Shown here: in pieces, positions 1 to 6,022 of the stretch
Layout: the number at the start of each line of letters is the position of its first letter
Position numbering within the stretch: the stretch's first letter is position 1
Source of the DNA: an uncultured Bacteroidales bacterium
GTDB taxonomy: Bacteria > Bacteroidota > Bacteroidia > Bacteroidales > UBA932
NCBI GenBank assembly: GCA_934678915.1
Contig: CAKUSF010000057.1
Coordinates: forward strand, 1-12,567
DNA: 12,567 nucleotides
Reading direction: 5' to 3'
Translations under genes and position numbers: made by a program
Notes under the pieces: generated by a model
Seen by the model: the letters and a program-made list of their open reading frames with translations, nothing else
Database searches by the model: none
Told to the model about the DNA's origin: nothing

Positions 1-1938
1 TGCCTTTCGATGGACAAGGAGTCCGGGCAATATGTCTGGACTTCGCAGTACGACGGCCACTACATCGAGGAGGTCGGAATGCTCAAGATGGACTTCTTGG
101 GGCTCAACACCCTGTCCATTATACATAAGTGCCTTGACAACATCAAGCTGCGCTTTGGCACTGACATCGACATCGAGGCGATTCCGATTGACGACAAGCC
201 GACTTACGAACTTTACGGCCACGGTGACACGGACAGCGTCTTCCAGTTTGAATCCGAGGGTATGAAGACGTGGCTCCAGAGGCTGCACCCGGAGCGTTTC
301 GAGGACCTCATCGCCATGAACGCCCTCTACCGGCCGGGTCCTATGGACTACATCCCTGACTTCGTGGATAGAAAACTTGGCTTGAAGCCTATTGAATATG
401 ACCTTCCGGAGATGGAGGAGTTCCTCAAGGACACCTATGGAGTCACGGTCTACCAGGAGCAGGTGATGCTTCTTTCCCAGAAACTGGCCGGATTCACGAA
501 AGGTCAGGCGGACAAGCTTCGTAAGGCGATGGGTAAGAAACAGATCGCCATCCTGAACGAGCTCAAGGACAAGTTCATGGAGGGCGGAAAGGCAAACGGC
601 CATCCGGAGAAGATGCTGGACAAGATTTGGAAGGACTGGGAGAAGTTCGCGCAATACGCCTTCAACAAGTCCCACGCAACCTGCTACGCTTGGGTATCTT
701 ATCAGACCGGCTGGTTGAAGTGCCACTATCCAGCCGAGTTCTTCGCTGCCAACCTCTCTTGCAACCTGTCGAACATGCCGGAGATTAAGAAGATTCTGAC
801 TGACTGCAAGGCTCACAAGATCAAGGTGTTGAACCCAGATGTCAATGAATCATATTCGCACTTTACCGTAAATAAAGAGGGCAACATCCGTTTCGGACTG
901 AAAGGAATCAGGAGTTTCGGTTCCAATGTGGCGGAGGCGATTATCGCTGACAGGACCGCCAACGGAACCTACGCTGACATATTCGATTTCGTTGAGAGAC
1001 TAGGCAATTCCTTGGGAAGGAAGGCGATAGAGTGCCTTGTGTATTCAGGAGGCTTCGATTCCTTCGGCATCCAGCGCAGGCAGTTCTTCCTGCCTTGCCG
1101 GAGCGGCAACCTATTCATCGACGAACTCGCAAGGTACGCCACCCTTTATTGTCAGGACGCTGCCAATTCCGCTGCATCGCTCTTTGGCGAGGTGGAGGAG
1201 ATGAAGCCTGTACGGCCAGAAATCCCTGAAATGGTAGGCACTGATGATGACTTCGAGTGGCTCCAGAAGGAAAAGGAATATGTCGGAATGTACATCTCCT
1301 CGCATCCTCTGGACAAGTATGCCTTTGAGATGGAGAGTTTTACCAATTGCGAGCTTGCTAATCTGAACAAACAAGTGGCTGAATGCGAGGCTTCCAAAAA
1401 GAAGATAAAGGTTGCAGTTGCCGGTCTTGTCACTGAATATTCCACCTTGACCACCAAGACGGGCAAGCCATATTCAAAAACCAAACTTGAGGATTACAGC
1501 GGGGCTTATGAATTGGCACTTTTCGGTCGGGATCATGAAGCGTTCATGAATTACATGAAGCCGCACGAGAGCCTTTACATTGAGGGTGACATCGAGGAGA
1601 AATACTTCATTAAGCCTGAGGAGCGCGCCCAAGGCAAGACTTCTCCTTACGCTTTCAGAGTGAAGAAGATAATGCTTCTTGGCAATGTCAACGAGACGAT
1701 GCTGAACGCATTTTCCATCAGCATCACCACTCCGATGCTCACCGAAAAGTTCCGCAAGGATCTCGTTTCTCTGATTCAGGCAAATAGGGGGACCGTTCCT
1801 CTGAAGATGTACCTTTATGATCCACAGACCAAGTACAAGATCGAGTTTCATTCCACCAAGTACAAAGTTGCTGTCACCACCGAACTCGTCTCCGCCCTGA
1901 AACTCCTCGGAGTCCAGTGCTCCCCAGTCAGAAAATAG
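1..1938 (+). CDS. dnaE: DNA polymerase III subunit alpha (DnaE), C-terminal part; 5' end outside window
   Basis: This is the replicative polymerase catalytic subunit, which extends DNA within the holoenzyme in the cytoplasm. The reading frame is open from base 1, so the apparent Met at base 10 is internal. KMDFLGL (Asp at 91-93) matches the third catalytic aspartate block of C-family polymerases. FQFESEGM, ALYRPGPMDYIPDFV, YGVTVYQEQVM, LRKAMGKKQ and FNKSHATCYAWVSYQTGWLK follow in the usual family order. Next come a helix-hairpin-helix region (about bases 890-1070, IRFGLKGIRSFG) and an OB-fold (about 1400-1620). The end of the protein (about 1720-1938) resembles the usual short C-terminal domain. 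The PHP domain and the first two catalytic aspartates must lie left of the window. No frameshift is seen. Identity is very secure; the length of the missing part is inferred from the family. Confidence 0.97.
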   Translation, partial: CLSMDKESGQYVWTSQYDGHYIEEVGMLKMDFLGLNTLSIIHKCLDNIKLRFGTDIDIEAIPIDDKPTYELYGHGDTDSVFQFESEGMKTWLQRLHPERFEDLIAMNALYRPGPMDYIPDFVDRKLGLKPIEYDLPEMEEFLKDTYGVTVYQEQVMLLSQKLAGFTKGQADKLRKAMGKKQIAILNELKDKFMEGGKANGHPEKMLDKIWKDWEKFAQYAFNKSHATCYAWVSYQTGWLKCHYPAEFFAANLSCNLSNMPEIKKILTDCKAHKIKVLNPDVNESYSHFTVNKEGNIRFGLKGIRSFGSNVAEAIIADRTANGTYADIFDFVERLGNSLGRKAIECLVYSGGFDSFGIQRRQFFLPCRSGNLFIDELARYATLYCQDAANSAASLFGEVEEMKPVRPEIPEMVGTDDDFEWLQKEKEYVGMYISSHPLDKYAFEMESFTNCELANLNKQVAECEASKKKIKVAVAGLVTEYSTLTTKTGKPYSKTKLEDYSGAYELALFGRDHEAFMNYMKPHESLYIEGDIEEKYFIKPEERAQGKTSPYAFRVKKIMLLGNVNETMLNAFSISITTPMLTEKFRKDLVSLIQANRGTVPLKMYLYDPQTKYKIEFHSTKYKVAVTTELVSALKLLGVQCSPVRK

Positions 1939-1943
1939 ATTTT

Positions 1944-1986
1944 CGATTCACGGGTGTAAAACAGACCACCTTGCGCGTGGGAATCG
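1944..1986 (+). terminator. possible dnaE terminator hairpin
   Basis: The stem starts 6 bases after the dnaE stop: CGATTC pairs with GAATCG, then ACG with CGT past a GG bulge, then GGTG with CACC around a loop of about 10 bases. There is no T-run directly after it; the nearest is TTTTT around 1997-2001. Position favours a terminator, but the stem is imperfect, so this is weak. Confidence 0.3.
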
Positions 1987-2358
1987 GTAATATTCATTTT
2001 TATCCTGCTTCCCAGTCTGGTGGCATAGCTATCCTTCTTGGAAGAAGCGTTCAAGACAGAAGTTTTTCTCGCTATCTCTGACCTTCAAACAAAGTTACAG
2101 ACCATGGCCGAAAAGAGGTACTTTGAAGAGTGTGTAGGGCATAGTGTGCGGCTGACCATGCTTTGAAGGTGGGGTCAGCCGAACAGGCAGGGCCTTAGGG
2201 CAATCAAGGGCATGGCCACGGGCCGTGGTTTGTAAAATGTACCATATATGGTGCGGTGGCACATCCTCGGTCAACGTTTCAAGACCATTCAGTTGCCGTA
2301 AAAACTGGATTCAAGATAGAAGTGCAACACCGGTGGGGCAACGAAAGCCGATTTTTGT

Positions 2359-2366
2359 TATTTTTG
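2359..2366 (+). promoter_or_regulatory. Bacteroidota -7 promoter element for the GNAT gene
   Basis: TATTTTTG is an exact match to the TAnnTTTG -7 consensus of the Bacteroidota primary sigma factor. It ends 21 bases before the ATG at 2388, which would leave a very short leader. I see no clear TTTG/TTG at the -33 position. The element lies downstream of the more upstream in-frame start (GTG at 2256) and so argues against that start. Confidence 0.5.
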
Positions 2367-2387
2367 TCAACACAAGACATCAACACT

Positions 2388-2954
2388 ATGCGTAGAATCG
2401 AGATAACAAGTTCGGGTGACGAGCGATTCGAGGAGTTCAGGAGGTTGTACGGAACCAGCTTCCCGATTTTTGAGAAAAGGACGGAGGACCAACAGGAATA
2501 TGCTTTCGGCTGCAGTCAGTACCATCTTGCCGAGTATTGGGAGGGAAGTACGTTCATCGGATTCATCTCTTATTGGGAGTTTGACAGCCTGATTTACATA
2601 GAGCATCTTGCCATTGACACAACGCTGAGGGGTAAGGGTTACGGATCGCAGATGCTTGACTCGTTCCTCGCCTCGACATCGAAAACAATAATTCTGGAAA
2701 TCGATCCTGTCGTGGACGAGATCTCAAGAGCCAGACTAAGGTTCTACGAAAGATGCGGCTTCCGGCATAATGGCTACCAGCACAGGCATCCTGCCTATCG
2801 TGAAGGCTATCAGCCTCATCCGTTGGTGGTTCTATCTTCCAGACGGCAGATGACACCCGAAGAGTACGATGAATTTTCCCGGAATCTGAAAGAAATCGTG
2901 ATGAAGGAACCGTCCACTGGTACCGGACGGCCATCTTCGCAACCGCAAGGATGA
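2388..2954 (+). CDS. GNAT family N-acetyltransferase
   Basis: This is a 188-aa cytosolic acyl-CoA-dependent acetyltransferase; the substrate is unknown. Evidence is the GNAT motif A region, IYIEHLAID then LRGKGYGSQML, with the acetyl-CoA pyrophosphate loop RGKGYG at residues 81-86. The motif B-like ARLRFYERCGF follows at about residues 115-125. The last 15 or so residues are a low-complexity Ser/Gly/Pro tail. The frame stays open upstream to a GTG at 2256, but those 44 residues look non-coding and precede the -7 element at 2359-2366. The ATG at 2388, giving MRRIEIT, is therefore preferred. It stands alone between dnaE and the ytxH cluster. Family assignment is strong; protein versus small-molecule substrate cannot be told. 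Confidence 0.85.
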   Translation: MRRIEITSSGDERFEEFRRLYGTSFPIFEKRTEDQQEYAFGCSQYHLAEYWEGSTFIGFISYWEFDSLIYIEHLAIDTTLRGKGYGSQMLDSFLASTSKTIILEIDPVVDEISRARLRFYERCGFRHNGYQHRHPAYREGYQPHPLVVLSSRRQMTPEEYDEFSRNLKEIVMKEPSTGTGRPSSQPQG

Positions 2955-2976
2955 ATATATTTGGTCTTCCGTGTCA

Positions 2977-3039
2977 ATCTGCACCCATGTCATCGTTCGT
3001 TTTGTCGAGAGGAACATCCTGACATCAGGATGTGCAGAT
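2977..3039. repeat. nested inverted repeats between the GNAT gene and ytxH
   Basis: An outer pair, ATCTGCAC (2977-2984) with GTGCAGAT (3032-3039), encloses a 9-bp inner palindrome, ACATCCTGA (3014-3022) with TCAGGATGT (3025-3033). The arms share bases 3032-3033, so the stems would stack or compete. The site lies just after the GNAT stop and just before the ytxH promoter. It could be a GNAT terminator (though no T-run follows) or an operator for the next cluster. Confidence 0.45.
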
Positions 3040-3046
3040 GAATAAG

Positions 3047-3079
3047 TTGGTAAGATTTGTGAAAGGATTGTTATATTTG
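3047..3079 (+). promoter_or_regulatory. promoter of the ytxH-holin-small protein cluster
   Basis: TATATTTG (3072-3079) matches the Bacteroidota -7 consensus TAnnTTTG, and TTG at 3047-3049 sits 22 bases upstream as a possible -33 element. The ATG is at 3095, so the leader would be short. The perfect 10-base direct repeat ATTTGTGAAA occurs at 3055-3064 and 3075-3084, exactly 20 bases apart. One copy overlaps the -7 element. This could be a regulator site or a duplicated promoter. Confidence 0.55.
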
Positions 3080-3094
3080 TGAAAATCTAACGTT

Positions 3095-3409
3095 ATGAAA
3101 GGTAATTCATTATTTGCGTTTATCGCTGGGGCTGCTGCCGGGCTGACCCTTGGACTGTTGTTCGCTCCGGAGAAAGGCGAGGAAACACGTCGGAAACTGA
3201 AAGAGGCCACCGGAGATACCCTTGACTCTATAAAGAATCGTGCTGAGTCTGCAAAAACCGAAATCGAGGAACTGAAGGCTGAGTTGAAAGATAAGGCAGA
3301 AGATTTGAGAGAGGATGTCAGGATGAGGATTTTCGAGCGGCTTGAAAAACTCGAAAGTGCCATTCAGAAAGACATTGAATATGCCGAAAGACAATCTGAA
3401 AACGTTTGA
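3095..3409 (+). CDS. YtxH domain-containing protein
   Basis: This small 104-aa protein has one N-terminal membrane segment (about residues 5-23). It carries the YtxH signature of spaced glycines followed by LLFAPEKGEETRRKLKE (about residues 21-37). The remaining residues, to about 100, are charged and heptad-like (EELKAELKDKAEDLRED), predicting a long helix or coiled coil in the cytoplasm. In the family such proteins are membrane-anchored and often stress-associated; their exact role is unknown. It is the first gene of a three-gene cluster: the next ATG begins 2 bases after its stop, suggesting translational coupling. It resembles E. coli YqjD/ElaB in design, but I do not claim orthology. Confidence 0.86.
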   Translation: MKGNSLFAFIAGAAAGLTLGLLFAPEKGEETRRKLKEATGDTLDSIKNRAESAKTEIEELKAELKDKAEDLREDVRMRIFERLEKLESAIQKDIEYAERQSENV

Positions 3410-3411
3410 CG

Positions 3412-3762
3412 ATGAGTGAGTTCACTAAACCTTTAGAGGATCTTGGCAAGAACACTGTGGATTACGTCGAGGCTAGGATTGATGACCTTAAATTGAGAAC
3501 GGCCAAAGGACTTTCCCTTACGCTTGGCAAGTTGCTCTACATGCTTCTTGTCCTCTTTATCGTGTCTGTTATCCTGACGGCTTTGGCCATCGGTGGCGTG
3601 ATGTGGATAGGGGAGATGATTGGCAGTTATGCTGCCGGTGCCGGAATTGTGGCCGCAGTGTTCGCTGTAATTTTGGCGATTGTCATCCTGCTGAGAAAGA
3701 GGCTGTTCCGCAACACGTTCGTCCCGATGTTCATCAAACTGTTTTTTGACGAAGACAAATAG
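3412..3762 (+). CDS. phage holin superfamily / DUF1469 (YqjE-like) inner-membrane protein
   Basis: This 116-aa protein has an amphipathic, charged N-terminal 39 residues, two hydrophobic helices (about residues 40-65 and 72-94), and a basic cytoplasmic turn (LLRKRLFR). It ends in an aromatic/acidic tail (KLFFDEDK). The pattern fits the 'phage holin family' / YqjE-like membrane proteins, which despite the name are usually chromosomal genes of unknown role; there is no phage context here. A TTG six bases earlier (3406) would overlap the ytxH stop, but the ATG at 3412 is the more natural start. It lies 2 bases after ytxH and 3 bases before the next gene, so it is almost certainly co-transcribed with both. 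Confidence 0.85.
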   Translation: MSEFTKPLEDLGKNTVDYVEARIDDLKLRTAKGLSLTLGKLLYMLLVLFIVSVILTALAIGGVMWIGEMIGSYAAGAGIVAAVFAVILAIVILLRKRLFRNTFVPMFIKLFFDEDK

Positions 3763-3765
3763 GCT

Positions 3766-3999
3766 ATGCGATACTCAGAAATCAAGACTATGGATGAGCT
3801 TGAGTCGGCTCAGAAAGATGTGCGGGAGCGTTTGGAGCGTAGAAGGTTCCTTCTGCGTGAGTCACTGTCTGATGCCAGAGAAGCGTTCACTCCGTCTAAC
3901 ATGTTTTATTCAGGCCTAAGAGGGCTTTCGGCTTTCGTTCCAGTGGAAAAATTGCTTCTTGTGGCCGTAAGACTATTCAAACGCAAGTTATTTAAATAA
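3766..3999 (+). CDS. small basic hypothetical protein, third gene of the YtxH/DUF1469 cluster
   Basis: This 77-aa protein belongs to no family I can name. The first half is charged and helical (residues 8-40, DELESAQKDVRERLERRRF). The second half contains a short hydrophobic stretch, LSAFVPVEKLLLVAVRLF (about residues 54-71), and ends in basic KRKLFK. It probably associates with the membrane, or with its two neighbours, through this C-terminal helix. It starts 3 bases after the DUF1469 stop. The arrangement of YtxH/DUF883-like, YqjE-like and small basic protein parallels E. coli yqjD-yqjE-yqjK, which hints at a shared complex. That comparison rests on layout only, not on sequence similarity. 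Confidence 0.75.
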   Translation: MRYSEIKTMDELESAQKDVRERLERRRFLLRESLSDAREAFTPSNMFYSGLRGLSAFVPVEKLLLVAVRLFKRKLFK

Positions 4000-4025
4000 T
4001 CGCGGTCATATTCATTTAATTCGAC

Positions 4026-5861
4026 ATGAGCATATTCAAAGAAAGGATTGAGTCGGTTCGGGCGATGATGCGTTCGAAGGGTTGGGATGCCGTCATCGTG
4101 ACGGGAAATGACCCGCATAACAGTGAATATTCCGCTGCGCGCTGGCATCAGGTGGCATGGCTTTCCGGCTACACGGGAGAGGGCGACCTTGTCATCACGG
4201 AAGATCACGCTGGGCTTTGGACTGACACTCGCTATTTTATTCAGGCTTCCAGACAGCTTCCTGCTGCGGGTGTGGAGTTGCATAAGACCCGCGTTCCCGG
4301 TCAAGTGCTTATCCCAGAATGGCTTGCCGGCCATTTTGCGGATTTTGGAGAGATTTGCGTTGCGGTTGACGGGCTTTGCATGACAGCTTCTTCCGTGAAG
4401 GACATTCAGGATGCGGTCGGGGAGAAGGTCCGCTTTGTCAACGCCCCCGACATGTTGGAAGTCTTTTGGACAGACCGACCGGAGATTCCTCAGACTCCGG
4501 TCATTACGCTTGGCCCGGAGCAGGTAGGTTGGTCAAGGGAGCAGAAAATCCGTTGGCTGCGTAAATGGTTGGCGGAAATAGGCTACGATGCGATTCTTCT
4601 CACGGCTTTGGATGAGATTGCCTGGATGCTGAATGTCCGGGGGCAGGATGTGGCTTACAATCCTGTAGTGATGTCTTATCTGCTTGTCACTTATGATAAT
4701 GTGCTTTGGTTTGCACGTAAAGGCCCGACTCCTGATGAGGATGACGAGACCGAAGACAGTTTCCACGAGCTGATCGCGGACGGAGTGAACATTCAGGAAT
4801 ATTCTGATGTGGAGACTGCTCTTTCAAATCTTGTTGACGGCAGTTACATCGAGACCCTATTTATTGATCCGACGACTTTGAATTACAGTCTGTACAGTGT
4901 TCTGAAGGACAATTCGCCTCAGTCCATCGTTTTCGGCACCTCACCTGTCGGGTTGCGCAAATCCGTCAAGAACGATGTCGAGATCACCGGAATGAAGGAG
5001 GCGCACCTTGAGGACGGCATAGCCATGGAGCGCTTCCTCCATTGGTTGCAGACGTCTGTCGAGGCTGGCGATGCGATCAATGAATATGAAGCCTCTCTCA
5101 AGCTGCACGAGTTCCGCTCGGAGATCGAAGGCTTCCGTGGCGAGAGTTTCGAGACGATTTCCGCCTATGGCCCGAACGCTGCCTTGCCGCACTACGTCAC
5201 ACCGGAGGAGGGGGCGGCTGAGATCTACGCTGAGGGACTTTACCTTTGCGATTCCGGAGGACAGTACCTGTTTGGCACCACGGACATCACCAGAACTATT
5301 CCGCTTGGACCTTGCTCGCAACTGGAGAAGGAGGACTATACACTTGTCTTGAAAGGCCATATCGCTCTTTCCAAGGCAGTTTTCCCTAAAGGAACGGCCG
5401 GTTGCCAGTTGGATGTCCTGGCTCGTGAGCCGCTATGGAACGCCAAGCGCAATTTCGGCCACGGAACCGGCCATGGCGTCGGATTCTATCTATGCGTCCA
5501 CGAAGGTCCGCAGGACATCCGTCAGAACTTCAACCCCCAGCTGATCCTTCCTGGTATGATCACCAGTGACGAACCGGGAATATACCGGGAAGGCAAGTTC
5601 GGCATCCGTCATGAGAACCTGATCCTTTGTGTGGATGCCGGGGAGAACGATTTCGGCCACTGGCTTCGTTTCGAGCCGTTGACCCTCTGTCACTTCGACA
5701 CATCAATTCTGCTTAAGGATCTCCTTGACCGCTCAGAAATCGAATGGCTGAATGCCTACAACGAAAGAGTATATCAGACTCTTTCCCCACGCCTCTCCCA
5801 AGATGTCGCTGCCTGGCTCCGCCAGAAGACCCTCCCGATATATAATTCGGAGAAAGGATAG
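4026..5861 (+). CDS. Xaa-Pro aminopeptidase (aminopeptidase P, M24B), three-domain type
   Basis: This 611-aa cytosolic metallopeptidase removes the N-terminal residue from peptides with proline in position 2. It has two creatinase-like N-terminal domains (about residues 5-135 and 155-310), a pita-bread catalytic domain (about 315-540) and a C-terminal extension. The size and layout match eukaryotic XPNPEP1 (about 620 aa) rather than short E. coli PepP (about 440 aa). All five metal ligands are present: Asp409 and Asp420 (DSGGQYLFGTTD), His483 (HGTGHGVG), Glu516 (DEPGIY) and Glu530 (IRHENL). The substrate-site histidines His389, His479 and His492 are also there, at XPNPEP1-like spacing. No signal peptide is seen. 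It starts 26 bases after the small basic protein with no obvious promoter between, so read-through is likely. It probably completes breakdown of proline-containing peptides. Family call is secure; symbol left blank because it is not the classical pepP type. Confidence 0.95.
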   Translation: MSIFKERIESVRAMMRSKGWDAVIVTGNDPHNSEYSAARWHQVAWLSGYTGEGDLVITEDHAGLWTDTRYFIQASRQLPAAGVELHKTRVPGQVLIPEWLAGHFADFGEICVAVDGLCMTASSVKDIQDAVGEKVRFVNAPDMLEVFWTDRPEIPQTPVITLGPEQVGWSREQKIRWLRKWLAEIGYDAILLTALDEIAWMLNVRGQDVAYNPVVMSYLLVTYDNVLWFARKGPTPDEDDETEDSFHELIADGVNIQEYSDVETALSNLVDGSYIETLFIDPTTLNYSLYSVLKDNSPQSIVFGTSPVGLRKSVKNDVEITGMKEAHLEDGIAMERFLHWLQTSVEAGDAINEYEASLKLHEFRSEIEGFRGESFETISAYGPNAALPHYVTPEEGAAEIYAEGLYLCDSGGQYLFGTTDITRTIPLGPCSQLEKEDYTLVLKGHIALSKAVFPKGTAGCQLDVLAREPLWNAKRNFGHGTGHGVGFYLCVHEGPQDIRQNFNPQLILPGMITSDEPGIYREGKFGIRHENLILCVDAGENDFGHWLRFEPLTLCHFDTSILLKDLLDRSEIEWLNAYNERVYQTLSPRLSQDVAAWLRQKTLPIYNSEKG

Positions 5862-5886
5862 TAGTTGATTTTCCATAATCTCTTAT

Positions 5887-5956
5887 AAGCCACGAAGGGC
5901 CTCTGTTCTGAATTTTGGTAACGTGCAAAATTCAGGTTAGAGGCCCTTCGGGGCTT
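5887..5956. terminator. 70-base long hairpin between convergent genes
   Basis: The arms are 31 nt each around an 8-base loop (GTAACGTG, 5918-5925). The pairs are AAGCC with GGCTT (one A/G mismatch next to it), CGAAGGGCCTCT with AGAGGCCCTTCG, a symmetric GTT/GTT interruption, then CTGAATTTTG with CAAAATTCAG. It lies 25 bases after the aminopeptidase stop and 66 bases after the convergent receptor gene's stop, so it can act on both transcripts. No T-run follows on either strand. It is either a bidirectional, factor-assisted end signal or a palindromic element. The structure itself is certain; the role is inferred. Confidence 0.6.
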
Positions 5957-5967
5957 GGAAATAGACT

Positions 5968-6007
5968 ACTGTGAGCGATGTAAAGTTTAACTATGTCACA
6001 GTCTTTT
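5968..6007 (+). terminator. weak second hairpin with T-run
   Basis: ACTGTGA (5968-5974) pairs with TCACAGT (5996-6002) around a 21-base loop and is followed by CTTTT. It could back up the larger hairpin for + strand transcripts. The loop is long and the stem short, so confidence is low. Confidence 0.25.
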
Positions 6008-6022
6008 CGAAACTGCCCGCTT

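Larger units (their letters stand above)
1939..2387. other. 449-base intergenic region with several inverted repeats, no convincing gene
   Basis: No protein gene is supported here. Visible structure: CGATTC (1944-1949) pairs with GAATCG (1981-1986) around GGTG/CACC (1953-1956/1967-1970). CGGCTGACC (2149-2157) pairs perfectly with GGTCAGCCG (2173-2181). CCACGG-G-CCGTGG lies at 2216-2228, and the 12-bp palindrome ACCATATATGGT at 2241-2252. ACCTTCAAA (2081-2089) is complementary to TTTGAAGGT (2162-2170), which sits inside the loop of the 2149-2181 hairpin. A competing copy, TTTGAAG, lies at 2122-2128. The first hairpin may end dnaE transcription. The rest could be a structured RNA or relic sequence. 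None of it matches an RNA family I recognise (not tRNA, RNase P, tmRNA or SRP RNA). Confidence 0.5.

Noticed and set aside
2104..2166. 20-codon frame starting MAEKRYF in the dnaE-GNAT gap
   Set aside because: Very short, no promoter or ribosome site that stands out, and it overlaps the stem-loop sequences.
2563..2934. 123-codon frame on the - strand across the GNAT gene
   Set aside because: It is antisense to intact GNAT motifs, and its own composition (rich in Arg, Ser and Cys) is not protein-like.
3025..3363. 112-codon frame on the - strand over ytxH
   Set aside because: Ser/Phe-rich mirror of the charged ytxH coding sequence; it also crosses the ytxH promoter.
3406..3414. TTG start for the holin-like protein
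   Set aside because: It overlaps the ytxH stop codon; the ATG six bases later gives a normal start.
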